Of a stretch of DNA of 11,480 nt, positions 1 through 6,195 are shown in pieces. Source of the DNA: Balneolaceae bacterium (GTDB taxonomy: Bacteria > Bacteroidota > Rhodothermia > Balneolales > Balneolaceae); the NCBI GenBank assembly GCA_007123985.1, contig SLGA01000162.1, positions 1 to 11,480 of the forward strand. The letters run 5' to 3'. The position numbers were made by a program, and so were the translations under genes. The notes beneath the pieces are model-generated. The model was not told the origin of the DNA and did not search any database. It saw nothing but the letters and a program-made list of their open reading frames with translations. Position 1 is the stretch's first letter. Each line of letters begins with the position of its first letter.

Positions 1-928
1 GATCGAGCCCGGTGATGTATTCTGTAACAGGATGCTCTACCTGTAGGCGGGTATTCATCTCGAGAAAGTAGAAATTCATGTGCTTATCAACTAAAAACTC
101 TACTGTACCGGCACCCAGATAGTCGCAGCTGCGTGCTGCAGCTATGGCAGCATCGGCCATTTTCTTTCGAAGATTTTCATTAAGAATAGCTGAAGGGGCT
201 TCTTCAATCACTTTTTGATGGCGCCGCTGAATAGAACATTCTCGCTCAAACATATGAACTATGTTTCCGTGTGAATCAGCGAAAATCTGAAACTCAATGT
301 GTCGTGGTTCCTCGAGATATTTTTCAACAAAAACCCTGTCATCACCAAATGCATTTTTCGCTTCCGATTTTGCTGCTTTCACGCTCTTTTCAAAATCTTC
401 TTCGGTATGAACAATTCTCATACCTTTGCCCCCACCACCGGCTGCTGCTTTTATTAATACCGGGTAGCCAATTTTTTTCGCAATGGCTTTTGCCTCGTCT
501 AAATCGGTTAGATCAGATTCGGTTCCGGGCGGAAACGGTACATTGGCCTTTGCCATGAGTTCTCGCGCGCGGGTTTTATCTCCCATCATTTCAATTGACC
601 GGGGATTAGGACCAATAAAGATCAAACCATTTTTGTGGCATATTTCAGCGAATTGAGCATTTTCACTCAGAAATCCGTAACCGGGATGAATTGCATCGGT
701 TGATGTTTGTTTTGCAGCTTTAATAAGTGCATCCATTCTCAAATAACTTTCAGAAGATGGAGCTTTACCAATATATACAGATTCATCGGCAGCAATTACA
801 TGTGGAGCCTGAATATCCGCTTCGGAATAAACCGCGACAGTTTTTAACCCTCTCTCTTTGCAGGTGCGTATAATTCGTAAGGCAATCTCTCCCCTGTTCG
901 CGATAAGTACTTTCTTTATAGCCGGCAT
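1..928 (-). CDS. accC: Biotin carboxylase subunit of an acyl-CoA carboxylase (partial, C-terminus off the left edge)
   Basis: ATP-dependent carboxylation of biotin on a carrier protein, the first half-reaction of acetyl-, propionyl- or related acyl-CoA carboxylases. The window holds the first 309 residues. The N-terminal biotin-carboxylase fold starts with ANRGEIALRI (10-19). The ATP-grasp domain shows K118, K160, the glycine-rich loop GGGGKGMR (164-171), H210, RRHQK (235-239), E277, E290, N292 and R294 in EMNTRLQVEHP (290-300). By family knowledge these match the catalytic and ATP/metal residues of E. coli AccC (K116, K159, H209, K238, E276, E288, N290, R292). The stretch HIEFQ plus FERECSIQ is closer, from memory, to propionyl/methylcrotonyl-type subunits than to E. 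coli AccC, so the acyl substrate is open. The ATG at 928 lies 8 bp after the hydrolase stop, suggesting cotranscription. No strong Shine-Dalgarno is visible. No stop codon interrupts the frame to base 1. Confidence 0.93.
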   Translation of the reverse strand, partial: MPAIKKVLIANRGEIALRIIRTCKERGLKTVAVYSEADIQAPHVIAADESVYIGKAPSSESYLRMDALIKAAKQTSTDAIHPGYGFLSENAQFAEICHKNGLIFIGPNPRSIEMMGDKTRARELMAKANVPFPPGTESDLTDLDEAKAIAKKIGYPVLIKAAAGGGGKGMRIVHTEEDFEKSVKAAKSEAKNAFGDDRVFVEKYLEEPRHIEFQIFADSHGNIVHMFERECSIQRRHQKVIEEAPSAILNENLRKKMADAAIAAARSCDYLGAGTVEFLVDKHMNFYFLEMNTRLQVEHPVTEYITGLD

Positions 929-936
929 CCGTTTGA

Positions 937-1650
937 TTAAAAGAGGTTATCCTTGAGCATTTTTGGAGCGAGAGTCCATAGGTTGTCTGTCTCGTTGTCC
1001 CAAACATAATGTTCATGCTCGATAAATTTCAACCATAAAATATCACTCATTTTTCTGGTGGCCTCTTTCGTGGGATCATTTTTATAATTTAGCAGGCGAA
1101 TATCAACCGAACTGATGTGTTTAAGCATTTTCTCATCATTCAGGTTTGGAATAAAATCAACAGGATTATTGAAATAGATATTGTCATCGATCGTATCCCC
1201 CAAATGCACGGAGATATCATAATAGCCGCACAAACCAATTACTTTTTGAAAATTGGTTGGGTATTTAAGTGCCATCAGCAGCGAACAGTAAGCACCTATC
1301 GCAACTCCGGAGGCAATGATGAACGGATTTGAATTATTATCGGAAATAAATGGCAATAGCTCATCCATTATATATGCCTGGTATTGATTGAATCTTTCAA
1401 TACGTGCAAGCGGGTCCAAATTTTCGTTCATGAAACTTTCATCAGCGAACGAATCCACGCAAAAAAACTGATTATATCCCTCAGAGATTTGTTCATCCAG
1501 TAACTCAAAACCGTTGTGATGTTCCCACTCCTTAAAATTACCGTGAGCTGACGGAAAAAGAATAACGGGGGTCCCCTCTTTTCCATAGATAAGCATTTCC
1601 ATCTCCTTTCCCATACTTGGACTTTTCCATGACTTGTAGGTTCTCATCAT
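937..1650 (-). CDS. Esterase-like alpha/beta-hydrolase fold protein, nucleophile serine apparently replaced by alanine
   Basis: A 237-residue protein resembling the small putative esterases of the alpha/beta-hydrolase superfamily (Esterase/COG4947-like, recalled from memory). Recognisable blocks are VILFPSAHGNFKEWE (29-43), the pre-elbow strand and elbow NPFIIASGVAIGAY (108-121), and NIYFNNPVDFIPNL (157-170). The elbow reads G115-V-A117-I-G119, whereas relatives carry G-x-S-x-G (for example GCSxGAY), so the usual nucleophile position is Ala. The candidate acid D192 and histidines H212/H214 remain. There is no signal peptide, so it is probably cytoplasmic. Two adjacent ATGs (1650 and 1647) are possible; GGTGAG just upstream is a good Shine-Dalgarno and spaces slightly better to the second. 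It lies 136 bp after the phytoene synthase and 8 bp before the biotin carboxylase. The fold is fairly sure; catalytic activity and substrate are unknown, and it may be a non-catalytic homologue. Confidence 0.8.
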   Translation of the reverse strand: MMRTYKSWKSPSMGKEMEMLIYGKEGTPVILFPSAHGNFKEWEHHNGFELLDEQISEGYNQFFCVDSFADESFMNENLDPLARIERFNQYQAYIMDELLPFISDNNSNPFIIASGVAIGAYCSLLMALKYPTNFQKVIGLCGYYDISVHLGDTIDDNIYFNNPVDFIPNLNDEKMLKHISSVDIRLLNYKNDPTKEATRKMSDILWLKFIEHEHYVWDNETDNLWTLAPKMLKDNLF

Positions 1651-1690
1651 AGTCTCACCATCTGTTATCTATTTTCGATTGAGATAATAC

Positions 1691-1709
1691 TCTTACACTA
1701 CTTGTAAGA
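1691..1709. repeat. Inverted repeat (7-bp arms, 5-bp spacer) upstream of the hydrolase gene
   Basis: TCTTACA (1691-1697) and TGTAAGA (1703-1709) are perfect inverted arms around CTACT. The element sits about 40 bp upstream of the hydrolase start, within the 136 bp gap after the phytoene synthase. It could be an operator or a weak RNA hairpin. No T-tract follows on either strand, so it does not read as a terminator. Confidence 0.4.
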
Positions 1710-1732
1710 TACCTAAAAATATGTGAATGATG

Positions 1733-1746
1733 TGCTAATTTTAGCA
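1733..1746. repeat. Short palindrome TGCTAA-TT-TTAGCA
   Basis: Six-bp perfect arms separated by two bases lie between the phytoene synthase stop and the hydrolase start. With the inverted repeat at 1691-1709 it makes two dyads within 60 bp, as in a small regulatory region. AT-rich DNA makes such palindromes fairly common, so function is not claimed. Confidence 0.3.
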
Positions 1747-1786
1747 ATATACAGGTGGAATTGCATGAAAAAGAGCAGCAGGTTGT

Positions 1787-2752
1787 TCACCTGAGTTGCA
1801 TAATCACTTTCGGGAGAATCGTGAACTTTTCAGTTGAATTCAGATAAGCTCTCTGATGAAAAACCTGGTAATCGTTTTCCTCAATTTTGGTGAGAATGCG
1901 GCTGTAATTTTCGCGGGCGAGCATAACGGGTAAACGGCTGTCTCTCTGTAGCATAGAAATTCCTTTATCTGCACTATCGTAGTATTTACGAGCTCTTTCG
2001 ATCTGAAACTTCATCAGTTCAATAAAACCGGCCGACATTTTTCGGGCAAAGAGATCTTCCTCCGTAAGTCCAAACGATTCCAGCTCCTCCTTTGGCAGGT
2101 AAATTCTTCCTCTTACCAAGTCTTCGCCAATATCTCTTAAAATATTAGTGAGCTGCATGGCAATTCCAAGATCAACGGCATGATTCAGAGCTTTCGGATC
2201 TTCGTAACCAAATATTTCACTTGTCATTAAGCCAACAACTGATGCAACCTTATATGAGTATTCATAAAGTTCATCAAATGTATCATATCTGTTCTTGGAT
2301 AGATCCATTTTTACACCATCGAGCAGTGTTAAAGGGTGTTCGATGGAGATATTAAATTGATTGAGCACATCAGAGAACGCAAAAAGAACAGGATCTTTGT
2401 GCTCAACTCCTCTGTAGGTACTTATCAGTTTAACACGAAATGCTTCAAGACGATTAACGACTTGTTCGTCTGTAATTTTCTTTTTTTGAACCAAATCTTC
2501 AGCTTCGTCTACAAGATCATCGAGATACCTGCATAAACCATAGATTGCAAATATGCTCCTTTGCTTCTCAAGTGGCAGAAACCTCGTTGCCATGTAGAAT
2601 GTTTTTGCATGTGTTCTGGTGATGGATCTGCAGTGAGCGTAGGCCATCCTCAGATGAGCATCGTCAATTTCAGAGATTACCGCTCTATGAAAATTGGATT
2701 TCTCATAAATAGGTCGGATAAAGCTGTATGGTATTTTCAGAAGATTGGTCAT
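1787..2752 (-). CDS. crtB: Phytoene/squalene synthase family protein, probably phytoene synthase
   Basis: Head-to-head prenyl transferase that condenses two prenyl diphosphates, most likely two geranylgeranyl-PP to phytoene, the first committed step of carotenoid synthesis. The 321-residue length suits the family. Both aspartate-rich Mg/diphosphate motifs are present: D78-D-L-V-D82 in CRYLDDLVDEAED and D207-I-G-E-D211 in QLTNILRDIGEDLVRGRIYLP. The AKTFYMATRFLP block (49-60) is the conserved N-terminal substrate-pocket segment. ATG at 2752 is the first start in the frame and gives a short leader before the conserved core. A copy of a 14-bp direct repeat lies 6 bp upstream of the ATG, so the translation start region may also be a regulator site. 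The gene is divergent from a LacI-family regulator. Family membership is firm; phytoene versus dehydrosqualene or squalene product cannot be fixed here, and no other carotenoid gene is in the window. Confidence 0.9.
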   Translation of the reverse strand: MTNLLKIPYSFIRPIYEKSNFHRAVISEIDDAHLRMAYAHCRSITRTHAKTFYMATRFLPLEKQRSIFAIYGLCRYLDDLVDEAEDLVQKKKITDEQVVNRLEAFRVKLISTYRGVEHKDPVLFAFSDVLNQFNISIEHPLTLLDGVKMDLSKNRYDTFDELYEYSYKVASVVGLMTSEIFGYEDPKALNHAVDLGIAMQLTNILRDIGEDLVRGRIYLPKEELESFGLTEEDLFARKMSAGFIELMKFQIERARKYYDSADKGISMLQRDSRLPVMLARENYSRILTKIEENDYQVFHQRAYLNSTEKFTILPKVIMQLR

Positions 2753-2758
2753 TGAAAG

Positions 2759-2772
2759 TAACTTAATTCATT
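2759..2772. repeat. 14-bp direct repeat, copy 1 (next to crtB start)
   Basis: TAACTTAATTCATT is repeated exactly at 2919-2932. This copy begins 6 bp upstream of the crtB ATG, in its expected 5' untranslated region. A protein bound here could block crtB expression. An inverted TACTTAAA-like variant lies nearby at 2783-2790. Confidence 0.55.
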
Positions 2773-2852
2773 TTAATAAATGTTTAAGTACTCTCAAATA
2801 GTTCCTTATAAATTAATATTTAGGCTATAAACTTTTTTTTCTTTTATTTTAG

Positions 2853-2874
2853 ATTCAATTTTTGATAATTGAAT
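2853..2874. repeat. Inverted repeat, 8-bp arms with 6-bp spacer
   Basis: ATTCAATT (2853-2860) and AATTGAAT (2867-2874) are perfect inverted arms flanking TTTGAT in the middle of the divergent region. The neighbouring T-rich tract (2831-2850) precedes it on the plus strand, so on neither strand does a U-run follow the hairpin. It is better read as a possible protein site than as a terminator. Confidence 0.4.
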
Positions 2875-2887
2875 TGTGCTTCGAAAT

Positions 2888-2916
2888 AAGACAGGAACTG
2901 TAATCGGTTTTATAAT
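2888..2916 (+). promoter_or_regulatory. Possible sigma70-like promoter for the lacI-type gene and purC
   Basis: AAGACA (2888-2893, 4 of 6 matches to TTGACA), a 17-bp spacer, and a perfect TATAAT (2911-2916) face the regulator gene. This would give a leader of about 135 nt containing direct-repeat copy 2 and the palindrome, which suits repression. Bacteroidota often use a different consensus (TAnnTTTG at -7), so this is tentative. Confidence 0.25.
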
Positions 2917-2918
2917 AT

Positions 2919-2932
2919 TAACTTAATTCATT
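2919..2932. repeat. 14-bp direct repeat, copy 2 (upstream of the lacI-type gene)
   Basis: TAACTTAATTCATT is identical to 2759-2772, offset by exactly 160 bp, close to a whole number of helical turns. It lies directly after the possible -10 box at 2911-2916. Confidence 0.55.
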
Positions 2933-2960
2933 GCGCAAGAATTGATAACACCATTTACAC

Positions 2961-2980
2961 ATAACTAAAATTTAAGTTAT
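2961..2980. promoter_or_regulatory. Near-perfect 20-bp palindrome, candidate operator of the LacI-family regulator
   Basis: The 20 bases equal their reverse complement except for one symmetric pair of positions (18 of 20). The outer arms are ATAACT/AGTTAT, and the right half reads, on the minus strand, ATAACTTAA, matching the core of the 14-bp direct repeats. Its size and two-fold symmetry suit a LacI-family dimer. It is 78 bp upstream of the regulator start, where autoregulation is common in the family. Binding is inferred, not shown. Confidence 0.4.
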
Positions 2981-3058
2981 TTTACCTTCTTCGTGTTAAC
3001 TCCAGCCTCTCGTTAACATACAGTTGGGCAATTTTTCAAATTACATGATAACAGAATA

Positions 3059-4084
3059 ATGAAAATCAGAAATAAGAAAATAACCATTTACGAAGTTGCT
3101 CAGAGAGCAGGTGTTGCAATATCAACAGTTTCAAGGGTGCTAAATAATTCACCAAATGTAGCGGAAAAAACAAAAAACAAGGTGAATGAAGCCATTGCCG
3201 AACTGAATTTCAGGCCCCAGGTAAGTGCCCGTAAACTTGCAAGCCGAGAACCACAGATGTTGGCAATCGCTGTGCCCTCTTTTACCACACCTTACTTCAA
3301 TGAAGTGTTGAAAGGCGTAAAAGATGAAATTAAGGAGATGGATCTTGATATTTTGATCTACAATACCGGTTCTAAAAACCCAAATGAAGGGATCGAAAAC
3401 TTTTTCTACAGAGGTACTGCAGATACTGTAATAACAATCAGTATTGAAATAACAGAAGCTGTACACAATCATCTTCAGGCATCACAGGTTCCCACTGTTT
3501 TGATCGGAAGTTCTCATCCTGCCTACGATTATTTTGAATTCAATAACCGAAAAGGTGGCTTCCTTGCAGGTGAACACCTGATTAAGCAAGGATATCAGCG
3601 GCTTGGCATGATTCGGCCTGCTATTAATACACGTTCATCAGCAGAACGCGAACAGGGATTTATTGAAGCACTCCGTGAATTTAAAATGCCTATCGAAAAG
3701 AAATTTTTTGTGTCGGGCGATAGTACAAAACACGCCGGGTATACCGAAGAGGCCGGTTTTGAGGCTATTTATAAGTACGATGAAATGGGCGAATTTCCCG
3801 ATGCGATTTTCTGCAGTAACGATACTCAGGCAATTGGCGCATACCATGCCCTCAATAAGCTTGGTTTACGAATACCGGAAGATATTGGAATCATGGGCTA
3901 CGATAACATCAAATTTACCAAGTATCTCGATCTTACAACGGTTGATCAGCGGATGTATTCAGTTGGTGTATCTGCAACCAAGCGACTGGCCGAAATTATT
4001 CGTTCTGAAACGGATACAAAAGTACAGTCCACAATCGATCCCATTTTGGTAGCCCGCGATTCCACTAAAAAGCGCGGATCCTGA
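3059..4084 (+). CDS. LacI/GalR-family transcriptional regulator
   Basis: DNA-binding regulator of 341 residues, the usual family length. The N-terminal lambda-like helix-turn-helix is ITIYEVAQRAGVAISTVSRV (8-27) followed by LNNSPNVAEKTKNKV. A hinge helix VSARKLAS (55-62) retains the leucine that intercalates in operator DNA in LacI/PurR. The periplasmic-binding-protein-like effector domain runs from about 66 to 335, with ND at 254-255 and the conserved IPEDIGIMGYDN (272-283). The effector is not readable; family members sense sugars, nucleosides or purines. Its stop is 5 bp before purC, so the two are probably cotranscribed. It is divergent from the phytoene synthase across an operator-like region. 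E. coli PurR belongs to this family and represses purC-type genes, but orthology is not implied by that. Family assignment is very secure; regulon is inference. Confidence 0.94.
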   Translation: MKIRNKKITIYEVAQRAGVAISTVSRVLNNSPNVAEKTKNKVNEAIAELNFRPQVSARKLASREPQMLAIAVPSFTTPYFNEVLKGVKDEIKEMDLDILIYNTGSKNPNEGIENFFYRGTADTVITISIEITEAVHNHLQASQVPTVLIGSSHPAYDYFEFNNRKGGFLAGEHLIKQGYQRLGMIRPAINTRSSAEREQGFIEALREFKMPIEKKFFVSGDSTKHAGYTEEAGFEAIYKYDEMGEFPDAIFCSNDTQAIGAYHALNKLGLRIPEDIGIMGYDNIKFTKYLDLTTVDQRMYSVGVSATKRLAEIIRSETDTKVQSTIDPILVARDSTKKRGS

Positions 4085-4089
4085 TCAAT

Positions 4090-5043
4090 ATGCATCAAAA
4101 AGAAGTTTTACAGCACTGCATTACTGATACAAAATTTAGAATTAAAGGAAAACCGTTTTACAAGGGAAAAGTACGGAATGTATATACCCTGAATGACGAT
4201 ACACTCGGTATCGTTGTGACCGATCGGATCTCCGCTTTTGACCATATTATGAAGGAAGCCATACCTTTTAAAGGTCAAATTCTGAATCAGCTTTCAGCTT
4301 TTGCTTTTGGCAAAGTAGAAGATATTCTGCCCGTTCACCTGGTGGATGTACCTCATCCAAATGTAACCATCGCGAAAAAATGTACACCGATACCCATTGA
4401 GGTTGTAGTGCGAGGCTATCTTACAGGACATGCCTGGAGAGTATATAAAAACGGGGGCAGAGTATTGTGTGGTGTGAATTTACCGGATGGCATGAAGGAA
4501 CATCAGAGGTTTGATAAACCAATTCTTACACCGGCAACAAAAGCAACTGAAGGGCATGATGAAGATATATCAGAACGGGATATTCTAAGCAGGGGTATTG
4601 TGGAACCACAGTTGTGGGAAAAGATTAAAGACTCAGCTTTTAAATTATTTGAACGGGGAACTGAGGTAGCAGCGAAGCGAGGTTTAATTTTGGTTGATAC
4701 CAAGTATGAAATGGGACTTTACAAGGGTGAGCTTACACTCATTGATGAAGTTCATACATCAGATTCTTCCAGGTACTTTTATAGTGAAGGCTATGAAACA
4801 CGCCTGAGTGAAGGTAAACAGCAACGCCAGCTCTCTAAAGAGTTTTTAAGGGAGTGGCTGATGGATAAAGGGTTTCAGGGGCTTGAGGGACAAACTCAGC
4901 CATCTCTACCGGATTCATTTCGATGGAGTATCTACCAGCGTTATGCCGAACTCTTTGAAACGCTCACGGGTGAGCTCTTTAAACCAAGACAGACAAAAGA
5001 TATAGACGCTGAGCTTGAACAACTGTTTACAGACTATTTGTAG
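4090..5043 (+). CDS. purC: Phosphoribosylaminoimidazole-succinocarboxamide synthase (SAICAR synthetase)
   Basis: Catalyses ATP-dependent ligation of aspartate to CAIR giving SAICAR in de novo purine synthesis, in the cytoplasm. Conserved blocks in order are YKGKVRNVY (24-32, nucleotide-binding), TDRISAFD (44-51), PIEVVVRGYLTG (102-113), TPATKATEGHDEDIS (147-161), LILVDTKYEMG (199-209) and LIDEVHTSDSSRY (217-229). At 317 residues it is the longer form, like the yeast Ade1-type enzymes, rather than the roughly 240-residue E. coli form. ATG at 4090 follows the regulator's stop by 5 bp; GCGCGGATC at the end of that gene may serve as a weak ribosome site. It ends 36 bp from the convergent lipoprotein gene, and I see no strong terminator between them. 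Confidence 0.97.
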   Translation: MHQKEVLQHCITDTKFRIKGKPFYKGKVRNVYTLNDDTLGIVVTDRISAFDHIMKEAIPFKGQILNQLSAFAFGKVEDILPVHLVDVPHPNVTIAKKCTPIPIEVVVRGYLTGHAWRVYKNGGRVLCGVNLPDGMKEHQRFDKPILTPATKATEGHDEDISERDILSRGIVEPQLWEKIKDSAFKLFERGTEVAAKRGLILVDTKYEMGLYKGELTLIDEVHTSDSSRYFYSEGYETRLSEGKQQRQLSKEFLREWLMDKGFQGLEGQTQPSLPDSFRWSIYQRYAELFETLTGELFKPRQTKDIDAELEQLFTDYL

Positions 5044-5079
5044 CTAAGAAACTCTCCTCTACTCAAGATGTTACATTTT

Positions 5080-6183
5080 TTACTCAATAATGAGTGAAAT
5101 TGCGTCCATTTCGCTGTTCCAGGTAGAATCCGATTCAAAAGTTCTTCCCATTGCTCTGAACTGCCTTACAAATCTGCGCTTAGTAACACTTGGCGCAAAT
5201 TGCCCATACTCAATCAAGAACAAGCGCTCTGTTTTCGGGTCGTGATAGACAAAATTCACAAAAGGACCTCCCATAAAATCGTTGGTCATTGTCCAGGTTC
5301 CAAGAGTTTCAAAAGCTGTAATATGATCGTCTCGTTCGAACTGATTAGTGATTACTTTTCTGGGGCTTCTGTACTCAGTTGTTATGAAAGAAGCGTCTCT
5401 TTCTCCCCTCATGTATCTCTCAAGTAATGAATCGCGGGTAGCATTAATCCATTCATAGTCTATAAAATCGCTATCGGCTACTCCATCCTTCCACCAAGCC
5501 ATAATCCAGCGATCATTATCCGGTAAATAGCGGCGAAATACAGCGACATTATCTTCTTTAATCGTCCAAACGTAATCGTGCTGCATACGAACTTTCCACC
5601 CGTAATTCTCCCATAGTGAATCATTGATGGCAAATTGTTCGCCACGCCGATACACTTCTCTCGTTCTTCTTTCGAATTCAACTTCAAGCAGATTATCAAC
5701 AAGTGATCGCTCCGAATTGATGATTTTGTCAGCAAGTGTATCATCATCTGTAGAAGTAAGGAGTAAAGTCCACTGATCTCGAACCCAGCGATCTCTGAGC
5801 GGAAATGCGAAGCTATCGCCTTGTCTTACACGTTCTTCCACATCATCACTAAGAATTGCCCGAATGAGGTTTGCAACATTGTTATTGTCATCAAGCGGTG
5901 AAGCAAAAATCAAATTCTTATATCGCCTTAAATCATCCAGTTCGGCATTGGTGCTAAAATCACGAAATATTAAACGATAAGTTGGTTCATAACCAGGCAG
6001 TGTTTCAATACCTTTTCCAAATGTTTCTTCAAGAGCAAGTGCTGTTTCACTATTCCACATGGTTGAATCCATAACTACGATTACTTCGTCAATACCCCCT
6101 ATCGACATGGGCCTGTAATCACTATCACAGGCAACGGTTACGAAGAGCATGAGTGCTATCAACACGGAAAACGTAAATCTCAT
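5080..6183 (-). CDS. DUF4837-type lipoprotein at the end of the trp operon
   Basis: A 367-residue exported protein of unknown function. Residues 1-18 form a short signal peptide (charged start, hydrophobic FSVLIALMLFVTVA) ending in a lipobox-like TVAC with C19 as the likely lipidated cysteine. The start of the mature protein (YRPMSIGGIDEVIVVMDSTMW, from residue 23) and the C-terminal GGPFVNFVYHDPKTERLFLIE block fit, from memory, the DUF4837 family of Bacteroidota and relatives. No catalytic motif is apparent, and the protein is rich in charged and aromatic residues. It starts 12 bp after trpA with no visible promoter, so it probably shares the trp transcript, though an envelope lipoprotein has no evident link to tryptophan synthesis. 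Lipoprotein nature is well supported; the family name is moderately sure. Confidence 0.82.
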   Translation of the reverse strand: MRFTFSVLIALMLFVTVACDSDYRPMSIGGIDEVIVVMDSTMWNSETALALEETFGKGIETLPGYEPTYRLIFRDFSTNAELDDLRRYKNLIFASPLDDNNNVANLIRAILSDDVEERVRQGDSFAFPLRDRWVRDQWTLLLTSTDDDTLADKIINSERSLVDNLLEVEFERRTREVYRRGEQFAINDSLWENYGWKVRMQHDYVWTIKEDNVAVFRRYLPDNDRWIMAWWKDGVADSDFIDYEWINATRDSLLERYMRGERDASFITTEYRSPRKVITNQFERDDHITAFETLGTWTMTNDFMGGPFVNFVYHDPKTERLFLIEYGQFAPSVTKRRFVRQFRAMGRTFESDSTWNSEMDAISLIIE

Positions 6184-6195
6184 AATAAAAGCGGG

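Larger units (their letters stand above)
2753..3058. other. Divergent intergenic region between crtB and the lacI-type gene
   Basis: These 306 bp contain no ORF I would support and are very AT-rich. They must hold promoters for the phytoene synthase (minus) and probably the regulator-purC pair (plus). Contents: an exact 14-bp direct repeat (2759-2772 and 2919-2932), an 8-bp inverted repeat with 6-bp loop (2853-2874), a near-palindrome (2961-2980), a possible sigma70-like promoter (2888-2916), and a GTTAAC pair (2995-3000, 3012-3017). The half-site TAACTTAA is in both direct-repeat copies and, inverted, in the palindrome. Confidence 0.7.

Noticed and set aside
271..558. Plus-strand open frame inside the biotin carboxylase gene
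   Set aside because: It lies antisense to an intact, highly conserved minus-strand reading frame, and its translation has no recognisable motif.
783..1016. Minus-strand open frame overlapping the hydrolase end and the carboxylase start
   Set aside because: Both overlapped proteins are conserved in another frame, and this translation is low-complexity and unlike any family.
1752..1793. CAGGTG/CACCTG inverted repeat at the crtB stop
   Set aside because: The arms are only 6 bp with a 30-base loop that does not fold further and no U-run follows, so chance is the simplest explanation.
2831..2874. Intrinsic terminator formed by the inverted repeat 2853-2874 and the neighbouring T-rich tract
   Set aside because: The T-rich tract precedes the hairpin on the plus strand and becomes A-rich after it on the minus strand, so neither direction gives hairpin plus U-run.
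5044..5100. Terminator between purC and the lipoprotein gene
   Set aside because: The dyad ACTCA-ATAA-TGAGT (5082-5095) has only 5-bp arms, lies within the lipoprotein coding end, and has its T-run on the wrong side for plus-strand termination and A-run on the minus strand.
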